In this document: one piece after another, positions 1-6,750 of the stretch | Numbering within the stretch: position 1 is the first letter of the stretch | Layout: every line of letters begins with the position of its first letter | Assembly (NCBI GenBank): GCA_035601575.1 | Contig: DATNNZ010000032.1 | Coordinates: forward strand, 46,359-110,358 | Source: DASTDH01 sp035601575 | Lineage (GTDB): Bacteria; Verrucomicrobiota; Verrucomicrobiia; Chthoniobacterales; JAFAMB01 | Reading direction: 5' to 3' | DNA length: 64,000 nucleotides | Position numbers and translations under genes: made by a program | The notes under the pieces: generated by a model | The model's database searches: none | Told to the model about the DNA's origin: nothing | Seen by the model: only the letters and a program-made list of their open reading frames with translations

Positions 1-1104
1 CAGATACTCTACCCCTGAGAATGCCACCTGATCGGCAATCTGCGCGATTGAAAGATCGGTGGTGGTCAACAACTGTTTAACTCGCTCGAGGCGAAGTCGC
101 ACGATTTCCTCGTAGGGTGATCGGCGGAGAAATTTCTGGAAACGACGTTCCAATACCGTCCGAGAGATCGGTACCACCCTCAGCACATCCTCCACCCCGA
201 TTCCCTCGCAAGCGTGATCTCGAATGAACCGCATGGCCTGAGCGATTTCGGTGTCTCGCACTGCGATTGCTTCGGTTGATTTCCGAGCGAAAACGCCGAT
301 CGGGGCGACTAAACGAGTTTGGTTGCGTATTTGCTGACCCTGCATAATGCGGTCGAGCAGCTCAGCAGCTTCATAACCGGCGCGCCGGGCATTTGGGATG
401 ATACTAGAGAGCGGAGGATCACAAAGTTCGCAGAGAAGTTCGTCGTTATGATGGCCGATGACGGCTACTTCGTCCGGCACGCGTACGCCGGCTTGCCGGC
501 AGACATCAAGGAGTTGTTGGCCACGAATATCGTAGCAAGCAAAAATCCCAATTGGCTTGGGAAGACCGAGCAGCCAATTAACCAGCTTACTCTGTTCGCG
601 AGGCCAGTCTTCGGCATCGCCAATCTCCGAATCGAAGACCCTGACGTCGAAACCGGCCTCACGCAGATGCTTGCGAAAGTTTTGTTCGTGACGAAGCGAC
701 CAATCAAATCGGATGTCTCCGCAGTAACCAAATAAGCGGAAGCCACGTTCCAGCAAGTGCTCCGCCGCAACCGCGGAGACGGCGTCGCTATCGCTAGCTA
801 CCGTCGGGAAGTTTCGTTTGACGGCATTGCTGCTGACGTTGACTACCGGCAATTTCGTCGCCGCGACAGCCTCCTCAATTCGGCTGTTCTCGATCCTCGC
901 AACAATACCGTGTCCATGCCAGTTGTGGAACCAAGGAGGCGGTTCATCTCCCCGACCTTGTTCTGTGAAATGGATTTCCCAATTCGCACCCTCCCGCACA
1001 TAGGTTCGGATTCCTCGCAACAACCCTCGGCTATAAGCGTTGGACGTTTCAATTAGCAGCGCTACTTGGGGACGCGGAGAAGCGAAGTTCGGGTAATTTG
1101 TCAC
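1..1104 (-). CDS. AraC-family regulator with LacI-like sugar-sensing domain (XylR type), 3' end cut by window
   Basis: The reverse strand reads open from about 1104 to the left edge. The N-terminal part resembles periplasmic-binding/LacI effector domains, with an opening like PQVALLIETSNAYSRGLLRG and a later VIGHHNDELLCDPPLSSI stretch. It is followed by an AraC helix-turn-helix region (RTVLERRFQKFLRRSPYEEI, then LSIAQIADQVAFSG). This order is that of XylR-type regulators, which bind a sugar and control nearby sugar-use genes. The C-terminus, probably only a few tens of residues, is off the window. Start choice is uncertain: an in-frame TAA lies at 1126-1128, leaving TTG at 1125 or GTG at 1104, neither with a clear ribosome site. 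It is divergent from the deacetylase gene. The ligand cannot be told from the sequence. Confidence 0.85.
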   Translation of the reverse strand, partial: MTNYPNFASPRPQVALLIETSNAYSRGLLRGIRTYVREGANWEIHFTEQGRGDEPPPWFHNWHGHGIVARIENSRIEEAVAATKLPVVNVSSNAVKRNFPTVASDSDAVSAVAAEHLLERGFRLFGYCGDIRFDWSLRHEQNFRKHLREAGFDVRVFDSEIGDAEDWPREQSKLVNWLLGLPKPIGIFACYDIRGQQLLDVCRQAGVRVPDEVAVIGHHNDELLCELCDPPLSSIIPNARRAGYEAAELLDRIMQGQQIRNQTRLVAPIGVFARKSTEAIAVRDTEIAQAMRFIRDHACEGIGVEDVLRVVPISRTVLERRFQKFLRRSPYEEIVRLRLERVKQLLTTTDLSIAQIADQVAFSGVEYL

Positions 1105-1317
1105 GGTTGGCGAAGCGAATGCCAATTAAGATCGTTTTCGATTCCCTTGATGGAGTCAACCAAAAGTAGGAGCCGATCGCTCACACCTTCAAATTGGAGA
1201 TTGGCGATCCTCTTTCGATTTCGTAATCGTATTCCGCATTCCAATCCACACTGCGCATTCCCGTTCATTGGGACGCTTTTTTCTTTCGCGCATTCCAGCA
1301 AGCCATTAGAAGAGAGG

Positions 1318-2190
1318 ATGTCGACGCGTCCTACACCGATTCTCTGGTATATTGTGTTGGCTCCGTTTGTCACACTGATGTTGCTCGGGTTTGGATTGTT
1401 GGAAGGGCTTTGGATTTTATTTTTCTCCCACGTGATACTCGTCGCGACCACGCTCATCCCCTCATTTCAGGGCTTCGGGCCGGTTATGACCGTTTTCGAC
1501 CAAGACGGTGATGAAGTCTGGTTAACGATTGATGACGGCCCTGACCCGCGTACAACCCCTGCGATTTTGGATCTGCTCAATCGCTTTGATGCCAGAGCGA
1601 CGTTTTTTCTGATTGGCCAAAAAGCAATGGACGCTCCCGATCTCGTTCAGATGATATTGGATGGCGGACATTCGATTGGAAATCACACTCACACCCATCC
1701 GCAGTTCGATTTTTGGAGGCTCAGACCGCAACGACTCCGACACGAGATCGACCGATTTGAGGAGACTCTGGCCAGCCTGGACTTCCCGATTCCATGCCTC
1801 TTTCGAGCACCAACCGGTATGAAGAATCCGTACCTCCATCCCATCCTTTCGGCTCGTAATCTGTTTCTCGTGGGCTGGAGTGCTCGGGCCTATGACACAC
1901 GCGAAAAGGAGGCGGCGACTGTGGCTGAGCGTTTGCTGCAGGCAGTGCAACCCGGAGCAATTCTACTGCTACACGAATACTCCCAGGCTTCTATTCGAAC
2001 TCTCGAAATCCTGCTGCATAGTCTGAATGGTCGACAAATTCGGTGCGTGATTCCGCGACCGGATCAGCTGCGAACCAAACGAGCTAATTCAGCAAAAGCT
2101 CTTGATTGCGAATCCAGCTGCGCAACATTTTCGAAATGGGAGATTATTACTCAGAGTTGGCGTCGGCTTTACAAGAAAGACTCGACGTGA
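1318..2190 (+). CDS. Membrane-anchored polysaccharide deacetylase (NodB/CE4 family)
   Basis: This 290-residue protein likely removes N-acetyl groups from an extracytoplasmic glycan. Residues about 8-55 form two hydrophobic segments. The NodB domain starts near 66 with motif 1 TIDDGPDP (Asp72/Asp73) and motif 2 HTHTH (His123, His127, metal ligands), followed by a FRAPTG motif 3 and a LLLHE motif near the end, where Glu replaces the more usual Asp. I chose ATG 1318, preceded by AGAGAGG, because the open frame upstream to 1066 does not look coding. The last 40 or so residues overlap the next gene and have no domain character. Substrate (peptidoglycan, chitin-like or exopolysaccharide) is unknown. 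Confidence 0.85.
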   Translation: MSTRPTPILWYIVLAPFVTLMLLGFGLLEGLWILFFSHVILVATTLIPSFQGFGPVMTVFDQDGDEVWLTIDDGPDPRTTPAILDLLNRFDARATFFLIGQKAMDAPDLVQMILDGGHSIGNHTHTHPQFDFWRLRPQRLRHEIDRFEETLASLDFPIPCLFRAPTGMKNPYLHPILSARNLFLVGWSARAYDTREKEAATVAERLLQAVQPGAILLLHEYSQASIRTLEILLHSLNGRQIRCVIPRPDQLRTKRANSAKALDCESSCATFSKWEIITQSWRRLYKKDST

Positions 2191-2387
2191 TCTCCGATCA
2201 AGACTTGCGAACGAGAGATCCGGAAGCACAATTGCGGAAACTTCGTCTGCTATCGGAGCAGATCGATCGGCTGAAAGAACGGCTGCCCGCCGACACAGAT
2301 CCAATGCTAAAGCATTTTTTGGATCGGATGAGTCTGACGAAGGCGTTGGAACTTATCCAGAGGCGATATCTGGAGGCGAACAATTAG
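2136..2387 (+). CDS. Small hypothetical coiled protein
   Basis: This 83-residue product is not recognised. It is highly charged and probably all-helical, with repeated Leu/Arg/Glu spacing (QLRKLRLLSEQIDRLKERL) typical of a coiled coil, and has no signal peptide or cysteines. Its first 55 bases overlap the end of the deacetylase gene in another frame, and it ends 15 bases before the phosphoesterase gene, so the three are probably co-transcribed. No strong ribosome site precedes ATG 2136; an in-frame TTG at 2106 is an alternative start. The function is unknown. Confidence 0.55.
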   Translation: MGDYYSELASALQERLDVISDQDLRTRDPEAQLRKLRLLSEQIDRLKERLPADTDPMLKHFLDRMSLTKALELIQRRYLEANN

Positions 2388-2402
2388 GTTGTCCGAGTTA
2401 CA

Positions 2403-3278
2403 ATGCGGATAGCCGTTTTGGCCGACATACATGCCAATCTGCTCGCCCTGGAAGCGGTCATTGCAGACCTGGAAATCGTGCAGCCCGATCAGGTCATTGT
2501 GGCCGGCGATTTCCAGAATCGAGGTCCTGCTCCCAAGGAAGTTTACGAGCGGTTGCGTAAGTTTGATTGGCCGCTCCTGCGCGGCAATCATGAAGACTAT
2601 GTAATTGAGCAGAGCCAAACTCCGAGCGGAGAAGCGCACGCGGTCGATCTCTATGCCTGGCAACCGGCACGCTGGACCGCGGAAAGAGTTTCGGAAACAA
2701 TCCCATTCTTGCGAACCTTGCCGATCGCAATCCAGCTTAGCGGACCGGACGGTTCATTTGTCTGTATCGCTCACGGTTCGCCTCGTTCTAACGCCGAAGG
2801 TTTTTCCCCCTCGACGCGCGTTGAAAAGGCGTTTGATATGCTCGGCAAACCTATGCCTAGGGTGCTTTGTTGCGGGCACACGCATCTACCGTTACAGAGG
2901 CAAATCGGACCGACTTGGGTCTTTAACGTCGGGTCGGTCGGGTTCCCTTTTGACGGAGATTGGCGGGCCGCATACGGAATTCTGAATTGGAGCGAGGGTG
3001 AGTGGTGGACCGAACTGCGCCGTGTTGCGTATCCGGTAGAAGCAGTGGCGGAGAGTCTGGCTTCTCCGGAATTTCATGAGGGAATAGGCCCGATGGCCAA
3101 GATCATTCAGCGAGAGCTGGAGACAGCTCATCCGCATCTCACACTTTTTACTCTCACGGTCCTGCCCCGCGTGCGTTCCGGAGAGCTAGCGATTTACAAG
3201 GCGGTCGATGAGTATCTGGCGTACACCCAGGCAGAGATCGAGAATCTGTATTTGGAGTTACGCCAACGGCTGGGGTAG
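2403..3278 (+). CDS. Calcineurin-like metallophosphoesterase
   Basis: This 291-residue cytosolic protein has the dinuclear-metal phosphoesterase signature in order: DIHAN near residue 8 (D-x-H), GD near 38, GNHE near 66, and GHTH near 159. An early helix LLALEAVIADL matches the YfcE/diadenosine-phosphatase-like subfamily. A C-terminal extension of about 90 residues beyond the metal site is helical and not recognised. The substrate cannot be inferred. It follows the small coiled protein closely and converges with rpsD; the 16 bases between the two stop codons overlap a short hairpin. Confidence 0.88.
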   Translation: MRIAVLADIHANLLALEAVIADLEIVQPDQVIVAGDFQNRGPAPKEVYERLRKFDWPLLRGNHEDYVIEQSQTPSGEAHAVDLYAWQPARWTAERVSETIPFLRTLPIAIQLSGPDGSFVCIAHGSPRSNAEGFSPSTRVEKAFDMLGKPMPRVLCCGHTHLPLQRQIGPTWVFNVGSVGFPFDGDWRAAYGILNWSEGEWWTELRRVAYPVEAVAESLASPEFHEGIGPMAKIIQRELETAHPHLTLFTLTVLPRVRSGELAIYKAVDEYLAYTQAEIENLYLELRQRLG

Positions 3279-3292
3279 GCCCAATCCCTACC
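3274..3292. other. Short hairpin at convergent gene junction
   Basis: GGTAGG (3274-3279) pairs with CCTACC (3287-3292) across a 7-base loop, between the converging phosphoesterase and rpsD stops. No T-run follows on either strand, so it is at best a weak or factor-assisted terminator for the ribosomal cluster. Confidence 0.3.
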
Positions 3293-3294
3293 GA

Positions 3295-3906
3295 CTAACG
3301 AGAATACAACTCGACCACCAATTGTTCATTCACGATCGGAGCGATCTCTTCGCGAGTAGGTATGCGCACCACCTTGCCCTGGAACTGATCCTTGTCGACC
3401 ACCAACCAATCTGGAATCGGCTGAATCTGCGTTAATTCGAGATTCCGGGTGGCTAAGCGGCGTGAGGCTGGCCGATCTTTGACGGTCACGACATCGCCGG
3501 CGCGCAAATTGAAAGATGAAACGTTAACTTTTCGATTATTAACCGCAACGTGTCCATGCGACACCATTTGTCGCGCTGCATTCCGAGAGTTCGCGAACCC
3601 GAGCCGGTAGACAACATTATCAAGTCGTGTCTCCAGCATTTGCAGCAAAGTTTCGCCGGTAACGCCGCGTTTGCGGAGTGCACTCTCAAAGTAGCGGCGA
3701 AATTGCCGCTCCATTAGACCATATTGGAATCGGAGCTTCTGCTTCTCCGCCAAAGCGGCCGAATAGTCGGAGCGCTTGCGGCGGGATCCTTTCGGCCCAT
3801 GCATGCCGGGCGGATAGTTTTTACGTTCAAGAGCTTTGCTCGGACCAAATAAAGCAACGCCATAACGACGGCTTATTCTCGACTTAGGACCTGTATAACG
3901 AGCCAT
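3295..3906 (-). CDS. rpsD: 30S ribosomal protein S4
   Basis: The 203-residue product matches bacterial S4, an early 16S rRNA-binding assembly protein. It opens with MARYTGPKSRISRRYG and carries the S4 RNA-binding domain around residues 95-155 (LETRLDNVVYRLGFA, then a VNNRKVN turn). It is of the cysteine-free type, without the N-terminal zinc site found in some S4 proteins. It is the last gene of the minus-strand ribosomal cluster, 13 bases after rpsK. In many bacteria rpoA and rplQ follow S4, but here the next gene is convergent, so the cluster ends at this point. Confidence 0.98.
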   Translation of the reverse strand: MARYTGPKSRISRRYGVALFGPSKALERKNYPPGMHGPKGSRRKRSDYSAALAEKQKLRFQYGLMERQFRRYFESALRKRGVTGETLLQMLETRLDNVVYRLGFANSRNAARQMVSHGHVAVNNRKVNVSSFNLRAGDVVTVKDRPASRRLATRNLELTQIQPIPDWLVVDKDQFQGKVVRIPTREEIAPIVNEQLVVELYSR

Positions 3907-3919
3907 GTAAATTCTCCAA

Positions 3920-4483
3920 TCAGACGCGACGTTGTTTTGGTGGACGACACCCGTTGTGCGGCACCGGAGTCACGTCGCGGATTACAGAGATGTCCAAACC
4001 GATAGCTTGAATTGCGCGTACGGCAGATTCTCGCCCGGCACCGGGACCCTTGACCAAAACCTCTACTTCTTTCAAACCATGCCCCATGGCTTGGCGACAA
4101 GCGTCTTGGGCCACCAATTGCGCTGCATAAGCAGTGCTCTTGCGAGATCCACGAAAACCGACCTTTCCAGCGCTCGACCAACCAATCACGTTACCGGTCA
4201 AATCGCTGATGGAAACGATCGTATTGTTAAAAGTGGCCAGGACGTGTGCAATTCCAGTACCAACATTTTTGCTTCCCTTAGCCTTGATGATCTTGGGCTT
4301 TTCTGCCTCTGTTCCGGTCAGCGAAAGTGTTGGCTTGGCCGCCGCAGCCGCTCCAGTTGAAGGTGGTGCGCCTTCCTTCTTCGTCGTTTTTGTCTTGGTT
4401 GTCTTCGGAGCCTTCGGCTCGGCGGCACCAGTTCCCGTGGGCTCACTCGTACCGGATGCCGGTGCAGTTTGTTCGTCCGCCAT
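3920..4483 (-). CDS. rpsK: 30S ribosomal protein S11 with long N-terminal extension
   Basis: Residues about 70-187 are a canonical S11 (GIAHVLATFNNT, then KSTAYAAQLVA, PVPHNGCRPPKQRRV), the platform protein that contacts mRNA and 16S rRNA. The protein is 187 residues against about 129 in E. coli. The extra 58 residues at the N-terminus are rich in Ala, Pro, Thr and Lys (for example KTTKTKTTKKEG and GAAAAAKP) and predicted disordered. No internal ATG lies between the extension and the core, and the stop of rpsM lies only 14 bases upstream of the ATG, which supports translation of the tail. A similar low-complexity tail is on L22. Confidence 0.95.
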   Translation of the reverse strand: MADEQTAPASGTSEPTGTGAAEPKAPKTTKTKTTKKEGAPPSTGAAAAAKPTLSLTGTEAEKPKIIKAKGSKNVGTGIAHVLATFNNTIVSISDLTGNVIGWSSAGKVGFRGSRKSTAYAAQLVAQDACRQAMGHGLKEVEVLVKGPGAGRESAVRAIQAIGLDISVIRDVTPVPHNGCRPPKQRRV

Positions 4484-4497
4484 GTCTCAATACTTTC

Positions 4498-4893
4498 TTA
4501 AACTTTGCCCGCTTTAGCGTCCTTGTTTCGCTGGACGCCAACTGTCTTCCGTGGGCCTTTTCGGGTGCGTGCGTTGGTCGAAGTTCGTTGACCTCGAACT
4601 GGAAGTCCGCGGATATGCCTAATTCCGCGATAACTACGGATCGCCTGCAGGCGCTTCAGGTTTCCTTGAATTTCCCGTCGCAGATCACCTTCGATCAGCA
4701 AACCACTCCCATTAATCGCATGTACGATTTCGCCTAATTGCTCTGGGGTCAGGTTCTTTGCACGAACGTTTGGATCAACGTTAGCCTGATCTAAAATCTT
4801 TTTCGCTGTCTTGGGACCGATTCCATAAATGTAAGGCAAGGATGCTTCGATTCGCTTGTCTCCAGGAATTTCGACTCCGAGTAACCGTGGCAT
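4498..4893 (-). CDS. rpsM: 30S ribosomal protein S13
   Basis: The 131-residue protein opens MPRLLGVEIPGDKR and has the S13 helix-two-turn-helix (YGIGPKTAKKIL), with a basic C-terminal tail (GQRTSTNARTRKGPRK) that reaches the tRNA sites. S13 sits in the small-subunit head and contacts L5 across the subunit bridge. It is slightly longer than the E. coli protein (118 residues), the extra residues lying at the C-terminus. It follows rpmJ in the cluster, as in most bacterial alpha operons. Confidence 0.98.
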   Translation of the reverse strand: MPRLLGVEIPGDKRIEASLPYIYGIGPKTAKKILDQANVDPNVRAKNLTPEQLGEIVHAINGSGLLIEGDLRREIQGNLKRLQAIRSYRGIRHIRGLPVRGQRTSTNARTRKGPRKTVGVQRNKDAKAGKV

Positions 4894-4929
4894 AAATTTC
4901 TATTCGCTCCGTTTCGATGGTTTCGCAGA

Positions 4930-5043
4930 TCAGCCCTGCCGTTGTTTATGGCGCGGATTCTTGCAAACCACGCGGACAACGTTTTTGCGTTTGATCACTC
5001 TGCAGCTCTCACAAAGCCGCTTTACTGATGGTCTCACTTTCAT
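4930..5043 (-). CDS. rpmJ: 50S ribosomal protein L36
   Basis: This short gene gives a 37-residue product opening MKVRPSVKRLCESC. Cys11, Cys14, Cys27 and His32 form the zinc site of the zinc-binding L36 type, so it needs zinc, unlike the cysteine-free paralogues that some bacteria induce under zinc starvation. The ATG at 5043 is chosen by homology; an in-frame upstream start near 5142 would add about 33 residues encoded by a hairpin-rich spacer and is not credible. It is the only gene in this part of the cluster preceded by a large spacer (101 bases). Confidence 0.95.
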   Translation of the reverse strand: MKVRPSVKRLCESCRVIKRKNVVRVVCKNPRHKQRQG

Positions 5044-5057
5044 CGCTTCAGATTCTC

Positions 5058-5072
5058 GGCTCGGCAGGAGCC
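5058..5072. repeat. REP-like palindrome in infA-rpmJ spacer
   Basis: GGCTC-GGCAG-GAGCC forms a perfect 5-base-pair hairpin. On the minus strand the flank reads TAGGGCGAGGCTCCTGCCGA, which resembles the arms of the inverted-repeat unit at 51570-51716 (GTAGGGCG or GTAGAGCG followed by a CT-rich arm and CCGAG). I take it as a member of a dispersed REP-like family. Confidence 0.5.
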
Positions 5073-5089
5073 TCGCCCTATCGGGGGAC

Positions 5090-5133
5090 AAAAAAACGCA
5101 GCCCGCAGAGCAACCCTCCCGGGAGCGTTTTTT
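5090..5133. terminator. Terminator-like inverted repeat between infA and rpmJ
   Basis: AAAAAACGC (5091-5099) is exactly complementary to GCGTTTTTT (5125-5133), with a G+C-rich interior that includes CTCCCGGGAG. Read on the minus strand, the stem lies just after the infA stop and ends in a seven-T run, so it could terminate or attenuate transcription before rpmJ-rpsM-rpsK-rpsD. It is near-symmetric and could act in both directions. Confidence 0.5.
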
Positions 5134-5144
5134 ATCCAACAACC

Positions 5145-5363
5145 TTACCTTTGCCGGAAGGTTATTCGGCCTTTCGTTAGGTCGTAAGGTGACATCTCTA
5201 CCATAACTTTGTCTCCTGGCAAGATCCTAATGAAGTGCAGCCGCATTTTTCCCGAGACATGGGCCAGTAATTTATGGCCGTTCGGCAGCTGCACACGAAA
5301 CATCGTGTTAGGCAACAGTTCCACTATCTTGCCTTCAACTTCGATGACGTCTTTTCGCGCCAT
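5145..5363 (-). CDS. infA: Translation initiation factor IF-1
   Basis: The 72-residue product has the exact family length and opens MARKDVIEVEGKIVELLPN, with the S1/OB-fold signature (FRVQLPNGHKLLAHVSGKMR) and the conserved RILPGDKV and YDLTKGRI segments. IF-1 binds the 30S A site during initiation. Its start lies 40 bases inside the map gene, an unusually long overlap that could couple their translation. A terminator-like inverted repeat follows directly. Confidence 0.97.
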   Translation of the reverse strand: MARKDVIEVEGKIVELLPNTMFRVQLPNGHKLLAHVSGKMRLHFIRILPGDKVMVEMSPYDLTKGRITFRQR

Positions 5364-6100
5364 GTCAGAATTTCAGGTTCCCCTTTCGTCACTAGTACCG
5401 TGTGTTCGAAATGCGCGGAAGGCGAGTGATCGGCAGTAACCACTGTCCAGTCATCTTGCAGTAACCTCACCGCCGCCTTCCCAAGATTTACCATCGGTTC
5501 GATGGCCAAAGTCATTCCTGCCCGCAATTTCGCGTTTACTCCCGGCGTTCGATAGTTCGGGATTTGCGGCTCTTCATGGAGCCGCCGTCCGACGCCGTGG
5601 CCCACAAATTCGCGCACTACACTAAATCCATGGTTCTCCACTTCGTCTTGGATTGCTGCAGAAACCTCGCCCAAGCGGCGACCGTCTCGCGCCTTCTCGA
5701 TGCCGAGATAAAGGGCATTTTCGGCCACCTCCAGCAATCGCCGAACATCCTCATGGATGATCCCGACTGGAACCGTCGCGGCGGTGTCACCGACAAAGCC
5801 ATCCAAAATGACTCCAATGTCCAACTTGACTGCGTCTCCGTACTGGATTCGGCGAGAGCCGCCGATCCCATGCACGACCTCGTCGTTCAGCGAGATACAA
5901 ATTTGTCCAGGAAATTTCTTGTAGCCGAGGAACGCGCTGCGACAGCCAGCCTCTACCATTAGTTTACCGGCAGCCTGATCGATTTCCCGAGTGGTTATCC
6001 CTGGCGCGAGCAACGAAGAAATCTCGTCCAGGATCCGACTCGCCAAGCGGCAAGCAGCCCGCATTTTCTCGATTTCTGAAGCCGTCTTTATCGGGATCAT
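5324..6100 (-). CDS. map: Methionine aminopeptidase, type I
   Basis: This 258-residue cytosolic enzyme removes the initiator methionine from nascent proteins. The five metal ligands are visible: Asp94 (KLDIGV), Asp105 (VGDTAA), His168 (GHGVG), Glu201 (AIEPM) and Glu232 (FEHTV). It lacks the N-terminal zinc-finger extension of some type I enzymes. Its start overlaps adk by four bases and its 3' end overlaps infA by 40 bases. The order adk-map-infA-rpmJ is the classic one. Confidence 0.97.
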   Translation of the reverse strand: MIPIKTASEIEKMRAACRLASRILDEISSLLAPGITTREIDQAAGKLMVEAGCRSAFLGYKKFPGQICISLNDEVVHGIGGSRRIQYGDAVKLDIGVILDGFVGDTAATVPVGIIHEDVRRLLEVAENALYLGIEKARDGRRLGEVSAAIQDEVENHGFSVVREFVGHGVGRRLHEEPQIPNYRTPGVNAKLRAGMTLAIEPMVNLGKAAVRLLQDDWTVVTADHSPSAHFEHTVLVTKGEPEILTWREKTSSKLKAR

Positions 6101-6741
6101 TCCTGGATTAAGCGACTGATCTGTTCAAATACACGGTCCGTTTCCTGATTGGCATCGACCTTTGCCAACAAACCTCGTTCCGAATAGAAATCGATCAATG
6201 GTAAGCTTTTTTTTCGGAATTCCTCGAGGCGCAAAGCGAGGGCGGCATGATTATCATCGGAGCGGACTTCGAGCTTTCCGCCGCAGTTGGGACATCGCTC
6301 TGACGCACTCTGCACGTGCCGGCCAATGCTCACCACCTTTCCGCACCGCGAGCAGGTCAAACGATGTGCCATCCGAAAGGCGATCGTCGGCTCAGAGGCT
6401 TCCAGGAATATAGCCAAATCGAGTGGAGTACCACGAGCCTGAAGCATTTGCTGGAATGCGACGGCTTGGGGGAGAGTGCGTGGAAAACCGTCAAAGAGAA
6501 ACGCCTCACGATGTTGATCGAGCCATTGTCCGACCAATCCGAGAACCAGCTCATCCGGCGCCAGGGCGCCCTTGCTGATGATGCGATCGGCTTCCCGACC
6601 CACCAAAGTATCCAGCTTGGCTTCGCGTCGGAGGATGGCACCCGTTGAAGTGGCTGGGATTTGGAACTTTCTCTGAATTAACTCAGATTGTGTTCCCTTT
6701 CCGGAAGCGGGCGGACCCAGAAGCACAATTCTCCTTTTCAC
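6097..6741 (-). CDS. adk: Adenylate kinase, zinc-containing long form
   Basis: The 214-residue enzyme interconverts AMP plus ATP with two ADP. The P-loop is GPPASGKG (9-16), followed by the AMP-site FDGFPRT (83-89). The LID domain carries four cysteines (Cys130, Cys133, Cys150, Cys153), the structural zinc site seen in Gram-positive and many other adenylate kinases but absent from the E. coli enzyme. It lies ten bases after secY and overlaps map by four bases. Confidence 0.97.
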   Translation of the reverse strand: MKRRIVLLGPPASGKGTQSELIQRKFQIPATSTGAILRREAKLDTLVGREADRIISKGALAPDELVLGLVGQWLDQHREAFLFDGFPRTLPQAVAFQQMLQARGTPLDLAIFLEASEPTIAFRMAHRLTCSRCGKVVSIGRHVQSASERCPNCGGKLEVRSDDNHAALALRLEEFRKKSLPLIDFYSERGLLAKVDANQETDRVFEQISRLIQE

Positions 6742-6750
6742 CCTCCGGCG

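Noticed and set aside
1066..1317. Upstream extension of the deacetylase
   Set aside because: The added residues are not hydrophobic or family-like, and ATG 1318 has a good ribosome site.
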